This document shows positions 16,436 to 25,131 of a stretch of 64,000 nt of DNA, piece after piece. The stretch's first letter is position 1; each line of letters opens with the position of its first letter. The translations under genes and the position numbers were made by a program. Origin of the DNA: an uncultured Muribaculaceae bacterium. GTDB taxonomy: Bacteria > Bacteroidota > Bacteroidia > Bacteroidales > Muribaculaceae. The notes beneath the pieces were generated by a model. The model did not search any database. It was not told the origin of the DNA and saw only the letters and a list, made by a program, of their open reading frames with translations. The DNA lies in assembly GCA_910578385.1 (NCBI GenBank), contig CAJTQV010000016.1:1-64000 (forward strand), read 5' to 3'.

Positions 16436-18589
16436 TCAACGTCGTATTTTGCCTGTTCTCTGTCCTGAACCATTTATCGCTTTCACAATGTAGATTCCGC
16501 TATCCAATGACCTCAAGGAGACAGAATCCGCATCACCGCTCATAACAACCGCGCCCGCCATATCGCAGATGGCCCAGCGGTCGGTCGAGATGAATTCAAC
16601 ACGGTCGGAACTAATCTTGATCTCCGGCAGAGACTCACCGGCGACATTGTCAATGCCCGACCAAATCTCATGCGGATATTCATAGCTTGTGGTCATCACA
16701 TTGTTGTTTACCGTGTAATTTACTGTCACGTTCATCTTGCCGTCGGTAAACTCCGCCTCGTCAGCCACCCATCGCCCGTCGCGGTACTCGGCATCTATCC
16801 CCTCTATCACAACACCTTTTATCTTGACTTCAGGCATGAGTGACTTTACTTCAACAGCTTTATCATCCTGATAAGTGGTATAGGAATACATCGGTTCAAC
16901 CGAATCGCTCGTCCACGCTGCATACTTCGCCTCGGTACGTCCCGGCACACATATACGTTTCCAGCCTGAGCCCAGTTCCTGTTCCGGCGAAGTCATGGAC
17001 ATGTATAACGATATGTTGGAAGATTCTGAGTATTTTGTCTGAAGGTAAAGGCCGCTCACATTCTTGTTGTTGATTACAATCTGAGCATCGTCGTGGATAA
17101 GCGGGATATTCCAGTACATAAGTTCAGATTCAAGAATCCCCTCAGGAAAGTAAACCCTCACAAGATTCTCGCAATCTGAGAATGTGGATGGATAATAGTT
17201 CTTCACACCCATCATCGAAATGGCAAGCAGCCCGCTACCGGCAAAGCATGACTGGCCAAGATGTGCGGTAGTGGCCTTAAGGCTCACTTTTGTAAGATTC
17301 CGGCAGTCCATGAAACAACCTCCCGGTATTCGGCTTATTCCCGACGGCCAGTTCACTGTGGTGAGTCCCGAACCGGCAAACTGATAACCCATAACATCGT
17401 CATCGAACGCCTCGACCGAAGCAAACGGGAAAACAGTCAGACTTTCGCAACCGGCGAACGCACGTGCTGATATTCTCTTCACTTTCATCTTCGAGGTCAG
17501 AGGGAAAGCTGAAAGACTGCGGCATTTTTCAAATGCACCCCAGGATATGTCAACTTTCTTTACCGAACTTTCAAAGTTGATGGTCTCAAGCGCATCGCAT
17601 CCATAAAAGGCAAAACTACTGATGCTCAGGTTACCGTCGGAATTTCCAGATAGGGTGATGCTTTTCAGATTCCGGCATCCCTGAAAACATCCGGAGGCAA
17701 TCTTGTAGGGCGTATGTGGAGCGGTTATGGTCTCGATGGTGGAGTTCATGAAAACTCTTTCCTTGGCATAATCATCCATCGACGCGGGTATCACGACCTC
17801 ACGCACCTGAGCCTCGCAGAACGCCCCCGAACCCATGTAGCGGTAATTGTCGGCTATAGTGAAAACATCATACTTCACTCCCGGACAGACACCAACAAAT
17901 GTATTGGCGTAGTATAGTCCTCCGTCGGCCGTCTGATGATAGTTTTTACTTGCGCTCAGGTCAAGACTCTCGATTGTGTGGTTGCCGAACTGCCAGCAAT
18001 TGCTCAATGTCTGTTCCCCACTGATGTGGAGTTTCTTCAGATAACGGTTTGAAGCGAAAGCACCCTTCCCCACATACGATATATAGGTCGGCACCACATA
18101 AACCGGCTCCTGCACCCCCGAGGGATAACGGAACAGCTTCCAGCGGCTTTCCTCGTAGCCTGTATCCTCGATCAGACATCCGTTCTCGGCCTTGAAGTTC
18201 TTGTTTCCCTCCGCCACGGTATAACTGACTATATCGGGACAGCCAAGGAACTCGTTGCTGCCGATGAATCGGATATTGGCCGGTATGTGTACCGAAGTAA
18301 GTCCGGGACAATCCAGAATGACCGGGTCATCTCCGTCATGTCCGCTGAAATCCCCGAGACCGACACCGACCACAGCATATGATTTGTTCTCTACCATGAT
18401 ACTGTCTGGAAAAACAAGATTGCCGGAGGGTTTGAAACCTTCGGCCAGACCTGTGATAATAGCCTCCCGCTCCGGATGCCCCGCAAATTGAGTCACCTCA
18501 TAGATATAGTCACCAACAGTCACAGTCTGGGCATTGGCGGAGGCGACTGTGACCAACAGAGCACCTGCCGCAATTCTGATAATATTCAT
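16436..18589 (-). CDS. BspA-type leucine-rich-repeat surface protein
   Basis: A 717-residue secreted protein. Signal peptide MNIIRIAAGALLVTVASANA is followed by many LRR_5 repeats of about 23 residues, recognisable by repeated I..GCF..C..L..V.L cores (for example IASGCFQGCRNLKSITLSGN). The C-terminal 60 residues (RWAICDMAGAVVMSG, then SGIYIVKAINGSGQ) resemble the short type-IX-like sorting tails of this group. Such proteins are thought to bind host or microbial surfaces. The open frame reaches 18661, but a TAATTTTG box at 18608-18615 on the minus strand places the transcript start just upstream of the ATG at 18589, which is therefore chosen. Confidence 0.82.
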   Translation of the reverse strand: MNIIRIAAGALLVTVASANAQTVTVGDYIYEVTQFAGHPEREAIITGLAEGFKPSGNLVFPDSIMVENKSYAVVGVGLGDFSGHDGDDPVILDCPGLTSVHIPANIRFIGSNEFLGCPDIVSYTVAEGNKNFKAENGCLIEDTGYEESRWKLFRYPSGVQEPVYVVPTYISYVGKGAFASNRYLKKLHISGEQTLSNCWQFGNHTIESLDLSASKNYHQTADGGLYYANTFVGVCPGVKYDVFTIADNYRYMGSGAFCEAQVREVVIPASMDDYAKERVFMNSTIETITAPHTPYKIASGCFQGCRNLKSITLSGNSDGNLSISSFAFYGCDALETINFESSVKKVDISWGAFEKCRSLSAFPLTSKMKVKRISARAFAGCESLTVFPFASVEAFDDDVMGYQFAGSGLTTVNWPSGISRIPGGCFMDCRNLTKVSLKATTAHLGQSCFAGSGLLAISMMGVKNYYPSTFSDCENLVRVYFPEGILESELMYWNIPLIHDDAQIVINNKNVSGLYLQTKYSESSNISLYMSMTSPEQELGSGWKRICVPGRTEAKYAAWTSDSVEPMYSYTTYQDDKAVEVKSLMPEVKIKGVVIEGIDAEYRDGRWVADEAEFTDGKMNVTVNYTVNNNVMTTSYEYPHEIWSGIDNVAGESLPEIKISSDRVEFISTDRWAICDMAGAVVMSGDADSVSLRSLDSGIYIVKAINGSGQRTGKIRR

Positions 18590-18785
18590 AGTCGAAACTT
18601 TTTTTTGCAAAATTAGGAACATAATCCATATGGCATGCCGAATGAGCCATCTACACAGCATCTACCGGAAACAAAACCCGCAGTAGATGGTCGGTAGACA
18701 CATCACAGCTCCTGCAATTTATTAAGAATAAATACGTTATACAAACATCAGATATAAAATCGAAACCATGTAACACTCATTGATT

Positions 18786-20660
18786 ATGAAATACAAATGT
18801 TGCCTCACGGGCACTTCGGGCCTCTTTGGAATATTTTTCACCGCCATCTGCGCCGTTTTCTTGACGGGTTGTCAGGGCAAACCGGAACACGTATCGCCGA
18901 GAACCGGTTTCGAGGCGATGGTGCAGAGGGCGGATTCACTTATCGACATCGCACCTGATTCCACACTGGTGCTGTGTCACGAATTCTTCCGCGAATATCC
19001 TGCGACCGACTCTCTTTATATCTCGGCCAAGATTATTGAGGGAAACGCATATTTCTCAATCGGAGACTTGGATGAGGCCAAGGCCTCGATGGTAACAGCC
19101 CGTCAGCTTGCTTCGGAAGCGGGTGACAAGTATCGGCTCATAAACTCCACTACTGATCTCGGGGTGTTCATGCGCGTATCGCAGCAACCCGACTCGGCCC
19201 TGGCTCTCTATAACGAGGCTCTGAGCATGATTGACAACGGTGAATATCCTGATGAGAAAGCCCACCTGCTGACTTCTGTAGCAATACTTTATGCAAACCG
19301 TGGTATGCTCGACGAGGCACGCGACTATGGCGACCGTGCCGTCGAGGCTGCACGCGTATCGGGTGACACGGACGTGATAATGTACGCCACATCGCAGACC
19401 GGAGCCATATACAACCTCTTGGGCGACACCAGCAAGGCATATGAACTCACCCGCCAATCAATCGATGATGCCCGGCGTCTCGGCCTCCCCCGATATGAAC
19501 TGAAGGCCATCGGACACATGATTGACCTCAACCTGCGGGAGGGACGCATGGATTCCGTAAACCATTATCTCGCACGCGGCGAGGAATTGGCGGCGCAATT
19601 CCCTGCGGCCTCTGTCGAGGGCATAGGCTTTCTCGAAGAGAAATATGTGGTGCTCACGGCCATGAAACGTTACTGCGAGAGCATAGCGGTGCAACGCCGG
19701 TTACAGGCTCTGCAATCAGTTTCGCCGACGTTCATGCCGACCGACAAGCTCTGGCTACGCATGGCCCGCAATTACAACGGGCTCCACATGACCGACAGCG
19801 CGGTCCTGTGTTACGAGCGGGCATTCGAGGTTTCCGACAGCCTGCGGGGCGAGGACACCGACCGTATGCTGAGCGAGAATTATGCCCGGTTCAAGACCGC
19901 CGAGAAAGAGCTTGCCCTCTCGCAGATGGAGCGTGAGAAAGCGCGGGCCGATATGTGGATTGCCATCTGGATTGGTGTGACTGCCGTTCTCGCCGCGCTG
20001 GTCGTGGCCGGACTTCTTTACCTCCGTTCGCGCCGCCGCAAGGAGGAGATGCGGTTGCTGCAGAGTCATCTGCGGGGAATCGAACAGGAACGCGGTCGTC
20101 TTGCCAAAGACCTTCACGACGGAATCTGCAATGACCTTTACGGCATAGAGATGCTTATGCAAAGCGGCATAGACCGGGAGGAACTGCTTGATGATGTGGA
20201 GAAAATAAGAAACGACATCCGCCGGATCTCTCACGAGATGATGCCCCCTTCTTTACAGGATGTCGGTCTGGCCGAGGCACTCGAAAGCATGGTTGACAAA
20301 CTGCGTCATTCCTCGCCCGGTACAGAATTCCGGTTCTCATGCTCCCCCGGTTCCGGCTGGGAAAAACTGCCCGCGCCCGTCGGATATGAACTCTACCGTA
20401 TCTGTCAGGAGCTGATTGGCAATATGTTGCGTCATGCCTCTCCTACGGAGATTGACATACGGCTCGAACGCGATGGTGCTGACGTGACTCTAACCCTCTC
20501 GCACAATGGCCAGGTTTCCGCACCCGACATACCGCCACGTCGCCCCGGAATCGGCATAGAATCAGTCCGCGAACGGTTAGCGGCCATCGGTGCCACAGCC
20601 GAAGGACTCCCCTCTTCCCCCGAGATAAATATACACTGCCCCATGAAAGGTTCAAAATAA
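18786..20660 (+). CDS. TPR-containing sensor histidine kinase (NarX/DesK type)
   Basis: A 624-residue sensor. The N terminus has a hydrophobic segment with a lipobox-like LTGC. Residues of about 50-370 are TPR-like helices (EAKASMVTARQLASEAGDKY, then LDEARDYGDRAVEAA), one membrane helix lies near 395-415, and a HisKA_3 dimerisation domain has the phosphoacceptor in KDLHDGICNDL (H444). A GHKL ATPase domain ends the protein: the N box is QELIGNMLRHA and the G2 box is GIGIESVRERL. The G1 box, normally D-x-G, reads LSHNGQ, with His where Asp is expected. It is followed by its response regulator, the usual pair layout in Bacteroidales. The signal is unknown. Confidence 0.87.
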   Translation: MKYKCCLTGTSGLFGIFFTAICAVFLTGCQGKPEHVSPRTGFEAMVQRADSLIDIAPDSTLVLCHEFFREYPATDSLYISAKIIEGNAYFSIGDLDEAKASMVTARQLASEAGDKYRLINSTTDLGVFMRVSQQPDSALALYNEALSMIDNGEYPDEKAHLLTSVAILYANRGMLDEARDYGDRAVEAARVSGDTDVIMYATSQTGAIYNLLGDTSKAYELTRQSIDDARRLGLPRYELKAIGHMIDLNLREGRMDSVNHYLARGEELAAQFPAASVEGIGFLEEKYVVLTAMKRYCESIAVQRRLQALQSVSPTFMPTDKLWLRMARNYNGLHMTDSAVLCYERAFEVSDSLRGEDTDRMLSENYARFKTAEKELALSQMEREKARADMWIAIWIGVTAVLAALVVAGLLYLRSRRRKEEMRLLQSHLRGIEQERGRLAKDLHDGICNDLYGIEMLMQSGIDREELLDDVEKIRNDIRRISHEMMPPSLQDVGLAEALESMVDKLRHSSPGTEFRFSCSPGSGWEKLPAPVGYELYRICQELIGNMLRHASPTEIDIRLERDGADVTLTLSHNGQVSAPDIPPRRPGIGIESVRERLAAIGATAEGLPSSPEINIHCPMKGSK

Positions 20661-20720
20661 ACGTATCCGGCTTTGAATTTGAGCCGTGGCTTGCGGGCTA
20701 ATCGCCCAACTTCATGACCA

Positions 20721-20766
20721 ATCACGGTTTTCCGTGATTGAGGAACGTACGTTTATACATATTTTT
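20721..20766 (+). promoter_or_regulatory. Hairpin and -7 box between kinase and regulator genes
   Basis: AATCACGG-TTTT-CCGTGATT makes a perfect 8-bp hairpin at about 20721-20740. TATTTTTG at 20759-20766 matches the -7 consensus, only five bases before the regulator ATG. The regulator may therefore have its own, nearly leaderless, transcript. Confidence 0.4.
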
Positions 20767-20771
20767 GTGCC

Positions 20772-21437
20772 ATGAATAATGTACAGACCCTACATGCTAC
20801 TGTGACGGAGACAATAATGGTAGTGGATGACCACGAATTGGTGCTCAGGGGCATCAGGCAGATTCTTGAGCAATCATTCCCCGATGCCTGTATAATAACG
20901 GCCGATACCGGCGAAAAGGCAGTCCGCGAATTGGCCTACCGCAAAGTCGGCCTTGTGACGGTCGATCTCGAATTGCCCGACATGTCCGGATTCAATCTCA
21001 TAGACCACATACGCGCCGAGCATCCCGAAGTTCGTATTCTCGTCAATACGGTCCACGACGAGATATGGACCGTGAAGCGTCTTGCCGAGAGGCGCGTGGA
21101 GGGTATAGTGTTCAAGAGCGCGAGAGCCATGAATTTCGTCGAGGCCGTCAGACGCATTCTCAGTGGAGAGAATTATTATGACAGCGGGGCACGGTTCATC
21201 ATGAAGTCCATAAGTTCACAGAGTGCCGAAGAGGCCAGCCTCTCCATGCGCGAGGTCGAGGTGCTGCGTCTTATAGCCGACGGCTGCAACACCGAGGAGA
21301 TAGGCCGTCGTCTCGGCCTGAAGGCCAGCACCATAGAGACACATCGCCGACACCTGCTTGAAAAGCTCGATGTAAAAAATAGCGCGGAGCTTGTGCGCCG
21401 CGCTATCTCAAGTGGAATCTTGTTTCCGTTGGAATAG
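20772..21437 (+). CDS. NarL/FixJ-type response regulator
   Basis: A 221-residue regulator. The receiver domain (about 14-130) has the acidic pair in MVVDDHELVLRG (D19, D20), the phosphorylated aspartate D65 in TVDLELPDMSG and the conserved lysine in GIVFKSAR. The LuxR-type HTH is at about 155-221 (LSMREVEVLRLIADGCNTEE, then KASTIETHRRHLLEKL). It would receive phosphate from the kinase upstream and act as a transcription factor. Targets are unknown; the nearby secreted-protein genes are candidates only by position. Confidence 0.92.
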   Translation: MNNVQTLHATVTETIMVVDDHELVLRGIRQILEQSFPDACIITADTGEKAVRELAYRKVGLVTVDLELPDMSGFNLIDHIRAEHPEVRILVNTVHDEIWTVKRLAERRVEGIVFKSARAMNFVEAVRRILSGENYYDSGARFIMKSISSQSAEEASLSMREVEVLRLIADGCNTEEIGRRLGLKASTIETHRRHLLEKLDVKNSAELVRRAISSGILFPLE

Positions 21438-21470
21438 ACAATTCTGCAATTGACTACTGTTTCAAAAAAA

Positions 21471-21496
21471 CGGACGCACGGGCCGTGCGTCCCTAC
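21471..21496. repeat. Palindromic intergenic repeat, family CGGACGCACGG, copy 1
   Basis: A 10-1-10 palindrome (GGACGCACGG-G-CCGTGCGTCC) followed by CTAC, lying between converging genes. The whole 26-base string recurs unchanged at 57631-57656, and a variant lies at 57582-57602. Confidence 0.85.
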
Positions 21497-21539
21497 GGGC
21501 AGTCTCAGACATCGTCTGCGAACTCCAACAATGTTTTAA

Positions 21540-22793
21540 TCAGTTTTTCTCGAATTCGCCAACCTTGGCCGTAGGCTTGATGTAGTCGATCGAGAAACAG
21601 ATACCGTTCTCCATATCCGAAGTAAGCGCGTTGATTACCTTCTGTCCCTCCGGAGTCAGGTCGGCCTCATCAACCACAATCCACATGCCGGGGACATTGG
21701 CAATCACGCCGAAGTCCGCATTGTAATCCCAGGTTATGCTCTTGAACTGACGCAGTGTGGCTACCAGATTCGCACCTTTCCGCACACCTGTCACGGTGCC
21801 CGGTGTCGTTGCCTTTGTACTGCTCTGCGCAGCCGAAGTCCCTGCCGTAGAAATCTCCTGGTCACGGATTGATATGAAATACTCCGGCTTGCGGAACATC
21901 CATATCACGTCGTCCATAGCCGATACCGTGTCGGCCACTCCGGGCACTGCGAATACAGCCGACACCGGGCTACCGGGGTCAAATGTCACATAGTCGTAAT
22001 TACCCAGTTCCTTACCGTTGACCATCATTCCGAATCTGTAATGGTCCTGACCATTCAGATCCTTCACATAACCGGAGTTTGGCTGATATTTCAGAGTCTC
22101 CTTACCGCTGTTGGTGAGGGTCAGATAATACATCACCATGCCTTTGTCGCGCTCCACCTTGTCGAGACTCACATTGAGCGTGGGGATAGTGCAATATACA
22201 TTAGCGGCATTGGTGTTTTCGGGGGTCGAGATGGCAACCGGGCCGTTGAATATAAAATTGAAGTTGTGGTTATTGTTGTCCTCGTTGGCTTGCCAGAGAC
22301 CGGCTATCGAGAAGTTATTGAGACTCTTGATGTCGCGGCTGAGATTGCTTATCTTGAAGGAGCCGAGCGAAGTGGTTCCCGGCATGAGACGATGACGCGT
22401 CACCATATCGAGTCCTTCATGGTCGCCGATTACAGGCACATAGCACTTGCGCGCCTGCCCGTCGGCGCCGACAGCCTGCGACTTCGCCCACCCGTCAAGA
22501 CCGTCAGTGCCGTTGAAAGTTATGTCGTAGACATTCTGCGAACTGTTGGAGATTCTGAAATCGACCTTCGCTCCGAGACCGTCATGGTAGACATCAAGCA
22601 CTTCGAGCGTCACACCCGGCATATCCACAAGATTATCCATCTGCGACTTCGATTTATCACTCTTCTTCGATAGGGCCTTGTCGGCTTTCGAAAGGGCATC
22701 GCCCAATTTCTTCAGGAACTGCGCATTGGCCGGCATCGGTGCCGCGCAAACCGCGCACAGTGCCAAAGCAGCAACAAACTTACTGATTTTCAT
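21540..22793 (-). CDS. Hypothetical exported protein
   Basis: A 417-residue protein with a signal peptide (MKISKFVAALALCAVCAAPM, then PANAQ) and a short amphipathic, lysine-rich stretch (FLKKLGDALSKADKALSKKS). Two or more beta-sandwich-like regions follow, with wording such as LEVLDVYHDGLGAKVDFRIS and MYYLTLTNSGKETLKYQP that recalls CARDB- or DUF4352-like domains of secreted proteins. No firm family was recognised. It is a single gene converging on the response regulator. A periplasmic or surface location is inferred from the signal peptide only. Confidence 0.7.
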   Translation of the reverse strand: MKISKFVAALALCAVCAAPMPANAQFLKKLGDALSKADKALSKKSDKSKSQMDNLVDMPGVTLEVLDVYHDGLGAKVDFRISNSSQNVYDITFNGTDGLDGWAKSQAVGADGQARKCYVPVIGDHEGLDMVTRHRLMPGTTSLGSFKISNLSRDIKSLNNFSIAGLWQANEDNNNHNFNFIFNGPVAISTPENTNAANVYCTIPTLNVSLDKVERDKGMVMYYLTLTNSGKETLKYQPNSGYVKDLNGQDHYRFGMMVNGKELGNYDYVTFDPGSPVSAVFAVPGVADTVSAMDDVIWMFRKPEYFISIRDQEISTAGTSAAQSSTKATTPGTVTGVRKGANLVATLRQFKSITWDYNADFGVIANVPGMWIVVDEADLTPEGQKVINALTSDMENGICFSIDYIKPTAKVGEFEKN

Positions 22794-22992
22794 ATCGTTA
22801 TCTTTATAATTGTTTCACACATCAGGCTGAATGTTTCACACTCCAACCTTAGAGTCCGTTTCATAAACCATAATCCGCATCGAGGTCACGAAACGGCTCC
22901 ACGAATCACACCACAAAGATAACTCCTCACCGCCACCCGCCACTCACGGTTTTCCATGACGGCACCTACAATAATTTCACCAAAGTCAAAAT

Positions 22993-23577
22993 TTAGCCGA
23001 TATGTTTGAGGGGGCGGGCGGGGTTGCCGGCCACGAGGGTTGAGGGAGGGACGTCTTTGGTTACGACGCTGCCGGCTCCGATTACGGCGCGGTCGCCGAT
23101 TGTGACTCCGGGCAGAATCGTAGCACCTCCGCCTATCCATACACTGTTGCCGATTGTAACAGGTTCGGCCCATTCCACACCGGTGTCACGCCGCGGGGCA
23201 TCAAGGGGATGACAAGCGGTGTAGATGCTGACATTGGGGCCGATGAATACATTGTCGCCTATTGTCACCATAGCTTCATCGAGTATAGTGAGATTGAAGT
23301 TGGCGAAGAAGTTGTTGCCAATCTTTATGTTGCAGCCGTAATCGCAACGGAATGGCTGATTGACATGAACACTGTCACCACAGTCAGTTACTATCTCGCG
23401 GAAAGCCTCCATAAGTCGTGCAGGGTCGGCAGGGTCAAGATTATTGAACAGCCAGAGTTTGTGGCGGGTATCCACCAACCGCCTCAGAAACTCCGGATGC
23501 ACCGCATCATAGACCTCTCCGTCGAGCATCTTCGCCCACTCCCTGTCAAACAGCTCCATATCATTCACAGAATCCAT
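22993..23577 (-). CDS. Maltose/galactoside O-acetyltransferase family (left-handed beta helix)
   Basis: A 194-residue sugar acetyltransferase of the Maa/LacA type. The N-terminal cap (MLDGEVYDAVHPEFLRRLVD) is followed by the hexapeptide-repeat helix with NVFIGPNVSIYTACHPLD, where the histidine is the catalytic base. The C-terminal turns are VWIGGGATILPGVTIGDRAV and VLAGNPARPLKHIG. It transfers an acetyl group from acetyl-CoA to a sugar hydroxyl; the natural sugar cannot be deduced. Length and domain order are standard. It stands alone between two terminators or spacers. Confidence 0.93.
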   Translation of the reverse strand: MDSVNDMELFDREWAKMLDGEVYDAVHPEFLRRLVDTRHKLWLFNNLDPADPARLMEAFREIVTDCGDSVHVNQPFRCDYGCNIKIGNNFFANFNLTILDEAMVTIGDNVFIGPNVSIYTACHPLDAPRRDTGVEWAEPVTIGNSVWIGGGATILPGVTIGDRAVIGAGSVVTKDVPPSTLVAGNPARPLKHIG

Positions 23578-23613
23578 GTCAACGTGAAAATTTCAGGTTA
23601 AACTTTAAACATT

Positions 23614-23646
23614 AAAAATGCGCGGCCGGGGTGGTCGCGCATTTTT
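23614..23646. terminator. GC-rich hairpin with T run
   Basis: Arms 23614-23624 and 23636-23646 (AAAAATGCGCG and its complement). It lies just past the stop of the minus-strand lipoprotein gene. Confidence 0.75.
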
Positions 23647-23664
23647 TAGTTTGATCCGGTAGAA

Positions 23665-24078
23665 TCAATTGTTTTTCTTTTTGTTGGCCCAAGCATCCTT
23701 CTTTGCCTGTGCGGCATCCATGCCGTCCTGGGCTACTTTCTTAGCCTCGCCTGCGAGAGCTGCAGCTGTAGACTTGGTAGTCTCTACTGCTTCCTGAGCT
23801 GCACCCGCAGCCTTGTCGGCACCTTCCTTTACTGTATTCTTTACAGTATTGGAACCTTTCTTGGCCTCCTGCTTTACAGTAGCGGCAGCCTCTGCAACTT
23901 CCTCTACAGGCTCTGCAACTGCAGTGTCTTCAGCAATTGAATCAGCTGAGTCAACCATCTCTACAGAATCCATAACTACCATTGAATCAGAGTCGGCAGC
24001 TGTGGTCTTGTTGCCACCGCAAGCGGTAGCGAGAGTCATGAGCGCGACAGCGCACGCCATTGAAAATACTTTCTTCAT
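23665..24078 (-). CDS. Small alanine-rich lipoprotein with amphipathic helices
   Basis: A 137-residue lipoprotein: the signal peptide ends in LATACGGNK. An acidic segment (about 25-65) is followed by an Ala/Lys-rich helical segment with 11-residue-like periodicity (KKGSNTVKNTVKEGADKAAG, then AAQEAVETTKSTAAAL). This pattern is reminiscent of LEA-like or apolipoprotein-like helices and may lie along the membrane or peptidoglycan. No family was identified. Terminators or spacers separate it from its neighbours, so it is probably expressed alone. Confidence 0.72.
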   Translation of the reverse strand: MKKVFSMACAVALMTLATACGGNKTTAADSDSMVVMDSVEMVDSADSIAEDTAVAEPVEEVAEAAATVKQEAKKGSNTVKNTVKEGADKAAGAAQEAVETTKSTAAALAGEAKKVAQDGMDAAQAKKDAWANKKKNN

Positions 24079-24118
24079 CTTTTATGAGTGTTTGAGGTGA
24101 AAAGTCCTGTTCCGGTGA

Positions 24119-24865
24119 TTACTTGCCAAGAGTAGAGCGGAGAGCCTTGAATGCAGCGCTCTCAGCGGCACGTGTCACACCATCTGCCTTGGTATTGCTC
24201 TTAGGAGTCCAAGTAACTGTCACACAGTCGAGGGTCGCGTTATAACCATATTTAATCATCATTGTCGCGCTTGCCTCGTTATTAGCATCGTAATAGAAGA
24301 AATCTCCATCAACTTCCGACAAGTACCAGTAACGCTCATCGAGCCAGCCCATAAGGTCAAGATCCTCATCCTGCTCAAGAGATACGGCAAGGATAGAAGC
24401 CATCAGGCCACCGTTGTTATCGAAACCGTAAGAGTACATGGGGAAAGTACCGTTTGTGGTGTAAGTCAGCGCATCCTCCTCCTGGGTGTCGAGAGTGATG
24501 TTGCTCCATGAAGTCATGGCTGCGCGGACATCAGCGATTGACGAGTTCCATGCTGTGAGGGGCGCGGTGAAGTTGTTGTTCGAAGCTACTACTGTAATTT
24601 CGCTTGAACCGTTGTTTCCATCATTGTCAACAGCCTCAACGCGGGTCTGGCCGATGTGCTTGCCGGTTACTACACCCTTTGTGTCCACAGAAGCGATGTC
24701 AGCGTCGAGCGACGACCAGGTCACGTTCTTGTTTGATGCTGTGAGAGCGAGAGTCTCGCCACATTTCACCTCTGCGTTCGAGGGAGTGACTGTCAGGGAG
24801 TCATCTGAGCCGCAAGATGCCATGAGAAGGGGCAGAGCGGCAACCATCATGTAAATTTTCTTCAT
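24119..24865 (-). CDS. Lipoprotein with BIG2-type Ig-like domain
   Basis: A 248-residue lipoprotein. The signal peptide ends in LLMASCGSDD. Residues of about 24-95 form a bacterial Ig-like (BIG2) domain with the typical wording LTVTPSNAEVKCGETLALTA and VTWSSLDADIASVDTKGVVT. The remaining 150 residues (NFTAPLTAWNSSIADVRAAM onwards) are an unassigned domain. Surface exposure is inferred. It is divergent from the TonB receptor operon, with a 266-base AT-rich region between them. Confidence 0.78.
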   Translation of the reverse strand: MKKIYMMVAALPLLMASCGSDDSLTVTPSNAEVKCGETLALTASNKNVTWSSLDADIASVDTKGVVTGKHIGQTRVEAVDNDGNNGSSEITVVASNNNFTAPLTAWNSSIADVRAAMTSWSNITLDTQEEDALTYTTNGTFPMYSYGFDNNGGLMASILAVSLEQDEDLDLMGWLDERYWYLSEVDGDFFYYDANNEASATMMIKYGYNATLDCVTVTWTPKSNTKADGVTRAAESAAFKALRSTLGK

Positions 24866-25003
24866 TTTGGTTTGAGTGATTATTACTTCGTTTTTGTCAA
24901 TAGTATAACATGGTTTTATAAAAAAAATTATAATACGCAGTAAATTTTATTGCCCGGACATGGGTGAATCCTCAATTTTTTTGTGTTAAATCAGCGCAAA
25001 CTA

Positions 25004-25034
25004 TTGTGAAAAAGAATTAAAAAATGTAATTTTG
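25004..25034 (+). promoter_or_regulatory. Promoter of the TonB receptor/lipoprotein operon
   Basis: TTG at 25004-25006, a 20-base spacer and TAATTTTG at 25027-25034. The leader is about 90 bases long. Confidence 0.75.
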
Positions 25035-25131
25035 CGATATTCACCGCCAATCAGGTGCAATTTGCCCAAACAACAGCCGGAACAACTTTAATAATTTAGA
25101 CAACAACAATATCAACTTAAATCCAGACCTT

